Of a stretch of 64,000 nucleotides of DNA, positions 8,039-16,199 are shown piece by piece. The notes under the pieces were generated by a model. The model searched no databases, was not told the DNA's origin, and saw only the letters and a program-made list of their open reading frames with translations. Source of the stretch: an uncultured Campylobacter sp. (GTDB taxonomy: Bacteria > Campylobacterota > Campylobacteria > Campylobacterales > Campylobacteraceae); assembly GCF_905373215.1 (NCBI RefSeq), contig NZ_CAJPRT010000008.1, positions 1 through 64,000 of the forward strand. Direction: 5' to 3'. Numbering within the stretch: the stretch's first letter is position 1; every line of letters begins with the position of its first letter. The position numbers and the translations under genes are program-made.

Positions 8039-9655
8039 GTGCCTAGCTTTTTTAAAAATCCGTCGCAGCAGAAGCTTATTTTTCTAAGCTCGCTTGCTTT
8101 TGTGGCATTTTTTAACTTCTCGTTTTTCAAAAATATCATAAATGCCTACGGAATCTCGGGGCTAAATTTTATCTATCTCGTCTGCGACGTGGCGGCTTTG
8201 ATCGCTTTTTTGACGCTATTTTTTACAATTTTTAGCTCGCGTTATACGACCAAGCCGATTTTGATGATCTGCTTTTTTATTTCGTCGTTTACGGCGTATT
8301 TTATGGATAGCTATAACGTCGTAATCGATTCGGAGATGATCCGTAACGCAGCCCAGACGAACTTTGCCGAGTCAGCGGATCTTTTTAGCCCGAGACTATC
8401 GATTTACGTGCTGGTGCTGGGCGTCTTACCCTGCGTGCTGATTGCTCGCGCGCGCGTTAGCTACCGTCCGCTTAAATTTGAAATTTTAGCTAAGCTCAAA
8501 GCGGCGGGCATTTGCATAATAATCATCGCGGCGCTGCTTTTTGGATTTAGCAAATACTACGCGTCATTTTTCAGAGAGCATAAAATTTTACGCAGCTACG
8601 CAAATCCCGGATATTGGATCTACAGCGGCGTTAAATTTGTCGCAAAATCCAAAAAGCAGGGCTCGCAGCCTCTGATGCAAATCGCTACGGACGCGCATAT
8701 CGATAAAAATTCCACACACCCAAAAAAGCTCGTCGTCGTAGTCGTGGGCGAAGCGGCAAGAGCGGATAGATTTTCGCTAAACGGCTACGAGCGAGATACT
8801 AATCCGCTACTAGCCAAAGAGCAGGGTGTCGTAAGCCTAAGCAATACCCATTCTTGCGGCACTTCGACGGCGCAAAGCGTGCCCTGCATGTTTTCGCTGC
8901 TAAATCGCGAGGAATTTAGCGTCGAAAAGGCCGCGGAGGAGCAAAACGTATTAGACATACTAAACCGCGCTGATGACATGGCGATTTTGTGGCGCGATAA
9001 CAATTCCGATTCCAAGGGCGTGGCGCTGCGCGTAAAATATCAGGATTTTAAAATTCCGCAAAATAATCCGATCTGCGACATAGAGTGTAGGGATGAGGGA
9101 ATGCTCGCGGGGCTTGATAAATTTGTCGCCGAAAACGCGGGCAAAGACGTATTAATCGTGCTGCATCAGATGGGCAATCATGGGCCTGCGTATTTTAAGC
9201 GCTATAAGAAAGAATTTGAAAAATTTAGCCCCGTTTGCCGCGATAACGAGCTTGAAAACTGCTCGCAGCAAGAAATTTCAAACGCCTACGATAACGCGAT
9301 TTTATACACGGATTATTTTTTAAGTAGGGTTATAGAATTTTTAAAGCCGTATTCTAAGACACACGAAACGGCAATGATCTATATGAGCGATCACGGCGAG
9401 AGCCTCGGCGAGGGCGGCGTTTATCTGCACGGCATGCCCTATCTTTTCGCTCCCGAGGCGCAAAAGCATATCGGCGCGATCGTTTGGCTAGGTGAGGGAA
9501 AAATGCGCGAAAGATACGATCTGAGCGCGCTTAAATCGCATAAGGACGACGCTTTTTCGCACGATAATCTTTTTCACACGCTGCTTGGAATTTTTGAAGT
9601 AGATACCAAGGTGTATAACAAGGATTTGGATATTTTAAGCGGAGTGAAAAATTAG
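8039..9655 (+). CDS. Phosphoethanolamine transferase (EptA/EptC family)
   Basis: The enzyme transfers phosphoethanolamine from phosphatidylethanolamine to lipid A or other surface targets at the periplasmic face of the inner membrane. The N-terminal 180 residues hold about five hydrophobic segments. The sulfatase-like domain follows, with VVVVGEAARADRFSLNGY, the nucleophile Thr region GTSTAQSVPCMFS, the metal-site SDHGESLGE and a final LHGMPY. The total is about 538 residues, normal for the family. I place the start at GTG 8039, seven bases after AAGGA; an in-frame TTG at 8012 would add nine residues. The gene diverges from the PepSY/two-component cluster, which likely regulates it. In C. jejuni EptC modifies both lipid A and the flagellar rod protein FlgG. 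Confidence 0.92.
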   Translation: MPSFFKNPSQQKLIFLSSLAFVAFFNFSFFKNIINAYGISGLNFIYLVCDVAALIAFLTLFFTIFSSRYTTKPILMICFFISSFTAYFMDSYNVVIDSEMIRNAAQTNFAESADLFSPRLSIYVLVLGVLPCVLIARARVSYRPLKFEILAKLKAAGICIIIIAALLFGFSKYYASFFREHKILRSYANPGYWIYSGVKFVAKSKKQGSQPLMQIATDAHIDKNSTHPKKLVVVVVGEAARADRFSLNGYERDTNPLLAKEQGVVSLSNTHSCGTSTAQSVPCMFSLLNREEFSVEKAAEEQNVLDILNRADDMAILWRDNNSDSKGVALRVKYQDFKIPQNNPICDIECRDEGMLAGLDKFVAENAGKDVLIVLHQMGNHGPAYFKRYKKEFEKFSPVCRDNELENCSQQEISNAYDNAILYTDYFLSRVIEFLKPYSKTHETAMIYMSDHGESLGEGGVYLHGMPYLFAPEAQKHIGAIVWLGEGKMRERYDLSALKSHKDDAFSHDNLFHTLLGIFEVDTKVYNKDLDILSGVKN

Positions 9656-9859
9656 AATTTCGCACTAAATTTCGTCGTAAATTGTGAGTGAAATTTTAGC
9701 AATAAAAATTCTATTGGCAAAATTCTAATTTAAACTTAGTTTGAAATTTTACCTAAGCTCGGGCGAAATCTACTCTAAAAATTTTTATGCAAAAGCTAAT
9801 GTATAGGTAAAGTACCGCAAAAAACTCAATCTCTCATTTATCGTTGCGAGATATGAATT

Positions 9860-10765
9860 TTAAATTTCATTAGAAATTTTACGTGCAGTTTTGATAAATG
9901 CCTGCGCTAGATGGTTTAGACGTTTGCCTTTTTTGTAGGCGATTATCAGCGTTTTATCGAGCTCACGTGCACCTACGTCAAAGAGCTTAATCCTGTCTAC
10001 CTTATCTTCTTTTATCATCTGCGGTATGCTAAAGCACGCTCCCACGCCGCTTGCGACGATAGCATTGGCGATGTCGAAAGTCTCCGTACGGCACAGCACT
10101 TTCGGCGCAAAGCCTGCGGAAGCAAAGAATGCATCTATCTGCTCGGCGCTTCTTAAATTCTGTTTAGGCAGGATAAATTTCTCGTTTTTTAGCTGCAAAA
10201 TATCGATTTTAGGAGCTAGTTCATTTTTAAATTTAAGCGACAACGGATGCAAAGAGCTAAGCGCTACATATGTTTTTTGTTTTAAAATTTCACTGCCTTC
10301 AAGCCCGCTCATATCGATAGGAAGTATTAACATTCCTACGTCGAGCTCCCCCTTCAAGAGCATTTCTCGAATATTAAGCGTTGATGAAAACTGCATGATT
10401 TGCACATCCGAATCTTTAAATTTCTTACAAAATTTCGGTAGCAGTGAGGGCAGCAGATTATAGCCGTTTTGCGAAAAGCCTATGCGGATCTTGCCGCTTT
10501 TTGAACCGTCGAGCTCGGAAATTTCGCTGTTTAGATCATCCATTATCTCAAAAATGATCTTAGCCTTACTTACGTAAATTTCGCCTGCACGCGTGAGCGA
10601 AACGGGGTTTGTGGAGCGATTAAACAGCGCTACTTTAAGCTCCTTTTCGAGCGATAATATACTTTGCGATAGCGAGGGTTGTGGGATTTTAAGAGCCTCG
10701 GCAGCCGCGGTAAAACTTCTAAATTCGGCAACTTTAAGCACGAGCTGCATGCGATGTAAATTCAT
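9860..10765 (-). CDS. LysR-family transcriptional regulator
   Basis: The 301-residue protein has the typical N-terminal helix-turn-helix (residues 1-60, with FRSFTAAAEALKIPQPSLSQ) and a substrate-binding effector domain with the usual GSKSGKIRIGFS entry. The ATG at 10765 is preceded by GGAGG. It is transcribed divergently from mfrABE with about 140 bases between the starts. This is the classical layout for a LysR regulator controlling its neighbour and itself. The effector could be fumarate or a related dicarboxylate, but that is a guess from position only. Confidence 0.9.
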   Translation of the reverse strand: MNLHRMQLVLKVAEFRSFTAAAEALKIPQPSLSQSILSLEKELKVALFNRSTNPVSLTRAGEIYVSKAKIIFEIMDDLNSEISELDGSKSGKIRIGFSQNGYNLLPSLLPKFCKKFKDSDVQIMQFSSTLNIREMLLKGELDVGMLILPIDMSGLEGSEILKQKTYVALSSLHPLSLKFKNELAPKIDILQLKNEKFILPKQNLRSAEQIDAFFASAGFAPKVLCRTETFDIANAIVASGVGACFSIPQMIKEDKVDRIKLFDVGARELDKTLIIAYKKGKRLNHLAQAFIKTARKISNEI

Positions 10766-10780
10766 CTGGTACCTCCAATT

Positions 10781-10806
10781 TATAATTATAGAATTATATA
10801 ATTATA
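10781..10806. promoter_or_regulatory. Candidate LysR operator, AT-rich palindrome
   Basis: Two TATAATTATA copies flank GAAT-type sequence in a nearly symmetrical 26-base element. It lies between the LysR start and the -35 box of the mfr promoter. LysR proteins bind interrupted dyads with a T-N11-A core; this is the only strong dyad in the intergenic region. Confidence 0.4.
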
Positions 10807-10819
10807 CGCTAAATAATAT

Positions 10820-10848
10820 TTGACTTATATAAAAAATAAAACTAAAAT
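10820..10848 (+). promoter_or_regulatory. Probable promoter of mfrABE
   Basis: TTGACT (10820-10825) and TAAAAT (10843-10848) are separated by 17 bases, an optimal sigma-70 spacing. The pair lies about 60 bases before the mfrA ATG and just downstream of the candidate LysR operator. Confidence 0.5.
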
Positions 10849-10906
10849 TACGCAATTAGTTTAGAACTTTAAACTTAAGCTAAGAATTTCTCAAATGGAG
10901 GGAAAG

Positions 10907-12763
10907 ATGAATGAATCCAATTTTAACAGACGCGATTTCTTAAAATCCGCCTGTATCGGTGTCGGCGCGCTTAGTCTTAGCGGCTGCGGCGATGAGATAA
11001 GACGCGATGCAGACGGCGAGCCTATTAAAAATTTCGGCAACGAAAACGGGCTTCCTAGTATCGATGTACTTATCATCGGCTCGGGAGGTGCGGGTTTGCG
11101 TGCAGCCGTGGCGGTGCGCAAGAAACATCCGAGCTTGGGCGTCGTGGTCGTAAACAAAGGCATGCCTTCGCGCAACGCCACCTGTATGGCAGAAGGCGGT
11201 ATCAACGGCGTTATAGATTTCGAGCATGGCGATAGCCACAAGCTTCACGCCTACGATACCGTAAAGGGAAGCGACTTTTTGGGCGATCAAGATGTCATTG
11301 CTAAATTTGTCGAAAAAGCTACCGAGGCGATCCATGAGTTGGATTACGCCGGCATGCCGTTTTCGAGAAAAGACGGCGGCGATGTAGCGGCAAGATTTGC
11401 GGGCGGAGCGAAATTTGAACGCTGTAATTACGCCGCGGATAAAACAGGCCATGCGATGATGCATGCTTGTTTGGATGAGGCGATCAGCAGCGGAGTAAAA
11501 TTCCTTTTAGATCACTACCTGCTGGATCTTAGCACCGACGGAGATACTTGCGAGGGCGTCGTGCTTTTAAATATCCGCACGGGCGATGTAGTGCCGATTT
11601 TAGCTAAGGCGGTCGTGCTTGCTAGCGGCGGATATACGAGACTATTTTTTAACCGCACCTCCACGCCATTTAATGCTACCGGCGACGGTATCGCGGCAGC
11701 ACTTCGCGCCGGGCTTGCATTTAAAGATCCTGAAATGCTTCAATTCCATCCTACGGGAGTTCGCAACGGCGGCGCGCTCATCACAGAGGCTGCACGCGGT
11801 CTTGGCGGCAAGCTTATCAACAACAAAGGCGAGCGCTTTATGAGTAGATACTCCAAAAAGATGGAGCTTGCGCCGCGCGATATAGTTTCGCGCTCGATAG
11901 AGACAGAAATTCGCGAAGGACGCGGTTTTGGTGAGGGTATGGGATCATACGTACTTTTAGACGTAACTCACTTAGGCGAGGAGAAGATTATGGGCGGACT
12001 ACCGCAGATCCGCCACGTGGCTATGCTTTTTGAAAATATGGATTTGGTAAAAGAGCCTGTTAAAATTCGTCCGACTGCGCATTATTCGATGGGCGGCATA
12101 GATGTGGTTAAATTTGACGATATGAGCACTGAGATGCCGGGGCTTTACGCCGCAGGTGAAACTTCATGCGCATCAATCCACGGTGCGAATCGCTTGGGCG
12201 GGAATTCTTTGACCGACGCCGCCGTTACCGGTAAGCTGGCAGGCGAGGGGGCGGGAGATTACGCGGCTTCTCGCGCAGCTTTCGGTTCGGGCAAAAGAGC
12301 GAGCGAGCTCGCGCAAAAATGGCAGCTCAGGATAAAGGAGATCGTTAGCGGTAGCGGCGAACCGAACGAGCTCTACTCTTTAAGAGAGGAGTTCGGTAGA
12401 CAAAACTGGGACAATATGGGCATCTTTAGAACCGGCGAAAAATTGGAAGCACTAAACGAGACGCTAAAGCAGATCCAAGCTCGTCACGCCGAGATGAAAA
12501 TAGCAAATCCAAATTTAGCCTTCAATACGGCTTTGATCGATTATTTGGAGCTTGGAAATTTAATCCTTTTGGCTCGTTGCGCTTGCGTCGGCGCCCTAAA
12601 TCGCAAAGAGAGCCGTGGCGCTCACACTCGCGAAGACTATCCGAAACGAGATGACGTAAATTTCTTAAAGCATACGCTAGTAAGACTAAATGGCGATGAG
12701 CCTACTATCAGCTATAAGGATGTCGTTATTACGGAATTTCCAGTAGAGGAGAGGAAATACTAA
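10907..12763 (+). CDS. mfrA: Methylmenaquinol:fumarate reductase flavoprotein subunit
   Basis: This is the catalytic FAD subunit of the periplasm-facing fumarate reductase of Campylobacterota. The start is ATG 10907, because GGAGGGAAAG lies directly before it; the in-frame ATG at 10895 is part of that ribosome site. A Tat signal is visible (NRRDFLKS, residues 7-14). FAD-binding GSGGAG is at 58-63. The substrate region has LQFHPTG and AHYSMGGID, and GANRLGGNSL provides the active-site Arg, so fumarate reduction is expected. The residue that is the FAD-linking His in SdhA/FrdA is Ala91 here, so FAD may be held non-covalently. Just after the signal core, LSLSGC resembles a lipobox. mfrB and mfrE follow in one operon. 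Length 618 residues, as expected. Confidence 0.93.
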   Translation: MNESNFNRRDFLKSACIGVGALSLSGCGDEIRRDADGEPIKNFGNENGLPSIDVLIIGSGGAGLRAAVAVRKKHPSLGVVVVNKGMPSRNATCMAEGGINGVIDFEHGDSHKLHAYDTVKGSDFLGDQDVIAKFVEKATEAIHELDYAGMPFSRKDGGDVAARFAGGAKFERCNYAADKTGHAMMHACLDEAISSGVKFLLDHYLLDLSTDGDTCEGVVLLNIRTGDVVPILAKAVVLASGGYTRLFFNRTSTPFNATGDGIAAALRAGLAFKDPEMLQFHPTGVRNGGALITEAARGLGGKLINNKGERFMSRYSKKMELAPRDIVSRSIETEIREGRGFGEGMGSYVLLDVTHLGEEKIMGGLPQIRHVAMLFENMDLVKEPVKIRPTAHYSMGGIDVVKFDDMSTEMPGLYAAGETSCASIHGANRLGGNSLTDAAVTGKLAGEGAGDYAASRAAFGSGKRASELAQKWQLRIKEIVSGSGEPNELYSLREEFGRQNWDNMGIFRTGEKLEALNETLKQIQARHAEMKIANPNLAFNTALIDYLELGNLILLARCACVGALNRKESRGAHTREDYPKRDDVNFLKHTLVRLNGDEPTISYKDVVITEFPVEERKY

Positions 12764-12803
12764 TGCAAAGTGCAGTTAAAAATTTTGACGGAAGGAAACC
12801 TCA

Positions 12804-13778
12804 ATGAAATTTATCATAGACCGCTTCGACGGAAGCAAAAATTATAAGCAAGCCTACGAGTTAAGTTTGGAGCAGATCAAAGGAAAGACCCTGCTTGGAG
12901 TTTTGCAATTTATTAAGCAAAATTTAGACATCACTTTAAATTTTACCGCAGCGTGTCGTATGGCGATATGCGGAGCCTGTGCCGTGAGGGTAAACGGGCA
13001 CTCATATCTCGCCTGCGATACCAAGATGGAGGCTTTGCTTGCGGAGTATGAGAACCCGGATAGTTTTACGATCTCGCCGCTAAATAATTTCCGAGTGATT
13101 TCGGATCTAGTGGTGGACTGGGAGCCTAGTATCGAGAATTTAAGAAAGATCAAACCGACCATTACGCCTAAGAAAGAATTTAGCGCCGATAAGGGCTGTA
13201 AGCAAAGCCCAGAGCAGATGGAGCGCGTCAAAAAGCAGTGGGATTGCATACTTTGCGGCTGCTGCGCTAGCGAATGCAATAAGCTTGGAGCCGATGCGAG
13301 TGATTATATGCAACCCTTTGTTTTCACGCATGCTAACCGCGCCGCGTTTGATTCAAGAAGCAAGGATGCTATGCCTCATCTAAAGCCTGCGGTGCTAAAC
13401 GGATTATGGCTATGCGTGCACTGCCAAGAGTGCGCCGATCGCTGCCCTAAAGGCATAAGCGCTCAAAGTGACATCACCGCACTTCGCGCTCTAGCGATGA
13501 AAAAAGGACTTACCGCAGGAAGCGGTTCAGGTCATGCAGAGGCGTTCCTGCTAGATATCGTAGAGGGAAGCGGAAGGTTAAACGAGATCAAGCTAGCCTT
13601 AAGAAGCGAAGGGGTATTTGCCAATATGGGCAAGATGGACGTAGCGGCAAATTTAATGATGGCCGGCAAGATGAATCCTCTTCATGCTTTCGGCGAAGAG
13701 GAGATCGAGGGACATGCAGGGCTCGTTAAGATGATAGAGGCCGCACGCAAAGCTCAAGCTAGCGGCGAGATAGAATAA
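12804..13778 (+). CDS. mfrB: Methylmenaquinol:fumarate reductase iron-sulfur subunit
   Basis: The electron-transfer subunit joins MfrE to the flavin of MfrA. The N-terminal ferredoxin domain holds the [2Fe-2S] ligands in CRMAICGAC followed by a later Cys (YLACDTK). The C-terminal domain holds two further cluster motifs, CILCGCCASEC (about residue 149) and CVHCQECADRCP (about residue 208). No signal peptide is seen, so it presumably travels with Tat-targeted MfrA. GAAGGA precedes the ATG. The gene is 40 bases after mfrA and 10 bases before mfrE. Its 324 residues are typical for the MfrB/SdhB-type subunit. Confidence 0.93.
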   Translation: MKFIIDRFDGSKNYKQAYELSLEQIKGKTLLGVLQFIKQNLDITLNFTAACRMAICGACAVRVNGHSYLACDTKMEALLAEYENPDSFTISPLNNFRVISDLVVDWEPSIENLRKIKPTITPKKEFSADKGCKQSPEQMERVKKQWDCILCGCCASECNKLGADASDYMQPFVFTHANRAAFDSRSKDAMPHLKPAVLNGLWLCVHCQECADRCPKGISAQSDITALRALAMKKGLTAGSGSGHAEAFLLDIVEGSGRLNEIKLALRSEGVFANMGKMDVAANLMMAGKMNPLHAFGEEEIEGHAGLVKMIEAARKAQASGEIE

Positions 13779-13788
13779 GGAGGAGAGG

Positions 13789-14646
13789 ATGAATAACGAA
13801 TTTGCATTTTTCCCGGGTTGCGTTTTAAGTCAAGCCGCAAAGGAATCTAAAATTTCACTTGAAGCGATCGCTCCGGTGCTGGGTATTAAACTTCACGAGA
13901 TAAAAGGTTGGAGCTGCTGCGGGGCTAGTCAAGCTCAATGCGTTGATCCTATGGCAAGCCTAGTAGCCAATGCCAGAAACATCGCGCTAGCCGAGGGTAT
14001 GAATATGCCTCTGCTAACTACCTGCTCCACTTGCATGCTAACTCTAACCAAGGCTAAACTTACTTTAGATAAGGGGGCAAAAAGCTATATCAATACCTTT
14101 TTAAAAGAGGGCGGTATGCAGTATCAGGGAAGTACCGAGATAACAAGCCTGCTTTGGGTTCTATATCAAAGCTTAGATACATTAAAAGCTAAAGTCACGA
14201 GGCCGCTAACAAATTTAAAAGTAGCGCTATTTTACGGCTGCCACTCATTAAGACCGGAGCGCGAGCTTAAAAAAGAAAGCTCGACCAATCCGAAAAGCTT
14301 TGAAGCGGTAGTTAGCGCACTTGGCGCTCAGATAGTGCCTTTTGAAAAACGCCTTGATTGCTGCGGCTTTCACGCTAGCTATCCTGCGGTAAAATCGGTA
14401 TCTAAAATGTCAAGCGAGATCGTAAATGACGCTGCCGAGCATGGAGCCGACGTCGTAGTTACTCCTTGTCCGCTATGCCAGATGCAGCTAGATATCTATC
14501 AGGAGCGATACCAAGAAGCGATGAACTCCAAGGCAAGAAAGCCGATCATCCACCTATCTCAGCTTGTGGGCCTTGCTCTTGGGCTAAGCAACGAGCAGCT
14601 TGGACTAAATATCAATATCCAAGATGCAACGAGATTGGTAAGCTGA
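13789..14646 (+). CDS. mfrE: Methylmenaquinol:fumarate reductase CCG-domain subunit
   Basis: The 285-residue protein has two cysteine-rich CCG domains of the heterodisulfide reductase HdrB type. The first covers FFPGCVLSQ, SCCGASQAQ and CSTCMLTL; the second covers FYGCHSLRP, DCCGFHASYP and TPCPLCQMQ. These ligate an iron-sulfur centre and define the E-type subunit, which links the enzyme to the membrane and its methylmenaquinol donor instead of a cytochrome b anchor. No transmembrane helix is evident. GGAGAGG precedes the ATG, ten bases after the mfrB stop, so the three genes form one operon. Confidence 0.92.
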   Translation: MNNEFAFFPGCVLSQAAKESKISLEAIAPVLGIKLHEIKGWSCCGASQAQCVDPMASLVANARNIALAEGMNMPLLTTCSTCMLTLTKAKLTLDKGAKSYINTFLKEGGMQYQGSTEITSLLWVLYQSLDTLKAKVTRPLTNLKVALFYGCHSLRPERELKKESSTNPKSFEAVVSALGAQIVPFEKRLDCCGFHASYPAVKSVSKMSSEIVNDAAEHGADVVVTPCPLCQMQLDIYQERYQEAMNSKARKPIIHLSQLVGLALGLSNEQLGLNINIQDATRLVS

Positions 14647-14810
14647 TCTTTGGGAAATTTTCTAAAGATTTAACGGATGATTTTGCAAAAATACTTCGCT
14701 GCGGCGCACAAATAGTGCGCCTGCTAGTATCGCACAAAATCATCCAACCTACGCCTGCTTTATCCTAAAATATTTTTCGCTATTATAAAATTCTTGGATA
14801 AAATTTCACT

Positions 14811-14860
14811 GCTTCGTAAATTTAATGCTTCATAAAATTTAATGCTTCATAAAATTTAAT
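14811..14860. repeat. Short tandem repeat, three 16-17 base units
   Basis: GCTTCATAAAATTTAAT occurs twice exactly (14827-14843 and 14844-14860) and once as a 16-base variant (14811-14826). A partial GCTTTCT follows. It shows the AAATTT word being copied in tandem, and its repeat number could vary between strains. Confidence 0.75.
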
Positions 14861-15009
14861 GCTTTCTCCGCCGTCATTTAACGTTTCGCCCGCCGAGCAA
14901 ATTTTAATCCGCCTTTTATTTTTAAATTTAAAACCCATTAGACAACGAATAAATATAAAATTTTAATTAAATCTAACGAAATTTAAGGTGCATGAATTTT
15001 AAATTTTGA

Positions 15010-15015
15010 TAGAAT
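15010..15015 (+). promoter_or_regulatory. Possible -10 box for the hyd operon
   Basis: TAGAAT, followed by GCC, lies 37 bases before hydA with AGGAGG between them. It resembles the TATAAT-GCC pattern seen before the lipoprotein gene at 50216, but has one mismatch. Confidence 0.35.
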
Positions 15016-15051
15016 GCCATTTAAAAATATCCTAAATTTCAGGAGGACATT

Positions 15052-16197
15052 ATGGTTGATTTAGCTCAAATTTCGGCTAGACTTGATGCCGTTGAGCGTT
15101 TGCCGCAAATAAAAGCGGATGAGAGCATACAAGAAAGGCTCAAGAGCAAAGGTTTTTCGCGTCGCGATTTTATGAAATGGAGCGGAGCAATGACCGCGAT
15201 GCTTGGGCTTCCGGCCGTATTTGCACCGAGCGTAGCGCGAGCTGCGGAGCTTGCGGATCGCCTGCCGGTGATCTGGCTTCATATGGCGGAGTGCACGGGC
15301 TGTAGCGAGAGCTTGCTACGCACAGAGACGCCTAGCATTGATAGCCTGATATTCGACTACATCAGCCTAGAATACCACGAGACGATAATGGCTGCCGCAG
15401 GCTGGCAAGCCGAGGAAAATTTAGAGGGCGCGATCGAAAAATACAAGGGGCGCTATATCTTAATGGTCGAGGGCGGAATCCCAAGCGGCGAGAATGAATT
15501 TTTCCTAACCGTGGGTCCCGAGGGCAAGAGCGGAGCTCAGCACTGCAAACACGCGGCCGAAGGCGCTGCGGCAATATTTGCGATCGGTACCTGTTCGAGC
15601 TTCGGCGGTATCCAAGCCGCAGCTCCGAATCCGACCGGCTCCGTAGGTTTGGACAAAATCATAAACAAACCCGTCATCAACGTCCCGGGCTGTCCGCCTA
15701 GCGAAAAAAATATTGTCGGCAACGTGCTAAATTTCATTCTTTTCGGCACGCTTCCAAGCCTTGACGTTTATAACAGGCCTAAATGGGCTTACGGGCTACG
15801 AATACATGATCTGTGCGAGCGCCGCGGACATTTCGACGCGGGCGAGTTTGTAGAAAGCTTCGGCGATGCGGGCGCGAAGGATGGATACTGCCTTTATAAA
15901 GTAGGCTGCAAGGGTCCTTACACGTTTAACAACTGCTCGCGCGAGCGTTTCAACTCCCACACTAGCTGGCCGGTACAGGCGGGTCACGGCTGTATAGGCT
16001 GCTCGGAGCCTGATTTTTGGGATCATATGGGACCTTTTGAGGAGCCTTTGGCGGATCGCCTTTACGAAAGCGTTTTCGGCGGGCTCGGCGCTGATGCTAC
16101 CGCAGATAAGATAGGTGTCGGAATTTTAGCGATCACGGGTGTTGCGGTAGCGGCACACGCGGCGATTGCGTCATTTAAGAAAGATAAAGGGGAATAA
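15052..16197 (+). CDS. hydA: [NiFe] hydrogenase small subunit
   Basis: The iron-sulfur subunit of the membrane-bound uptake hydrogenase is exported folded with HydB by the Tat system. The signal is long: about 34 residues precede SRRDFMKWSG, and the hydrophobic part ends near VARAAE. The proximal cluster motif CTGCSESLLR follows about residue 81, with further Cys in GTCSSFGG, VPGCPPSE and the C-terminal CKGPYTFNNC and GHGCIGCSEPDFWD. A final membrane helix (VGILAITGVAVAAHAA) anchors the complex facing the periplasm. AGGAGG precedes the ATG. It is the first gene of hydABCDE; hydB follows after two bases. Confidence 0.96.
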   Translation: MVDLAQISARLDAVERLPQIKADESIQERLKSKGFSRRDFMKWSGAMTAMLGLPAVFAPSVARAAELADRLPVIWLHMAECTGCSESLLRTETPSIDSLIFDYISLEYHETIMAAAGWQAEENLEGAIEKYKGRYILMVEGGIPSGENEFFLTVGPEGKSGAQHCKHAAEGAAAIFAIGTCSSFGGIQAAAPNPTGSVGLDKIINKPVINVPGCPPSEKNIVGNVLNFILFGTLPSLDVYNRPKWAYGLRIHDLCERRGHFDAGEFVESFGDAGAKDGYCLYKVGCKGPYTFNNCSRERFNSHTSWPVQAGHGCIGCSEPDFWDHMGPFEEPLADRLYESVFGGLGADATADKIGVGILAITGVAVAAHAAIASFKKDKGE

Positions 16198-16199
16198 TC

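Larger units (their letters stand above)
14647..15051. other. Intergenic region between mfrE and hydA
   Basis: No gene is supported. It contains a short tandem repeat (14811-14860), several AAATTT words and the hydA promoter region near its right end. Confidence 0.6.
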
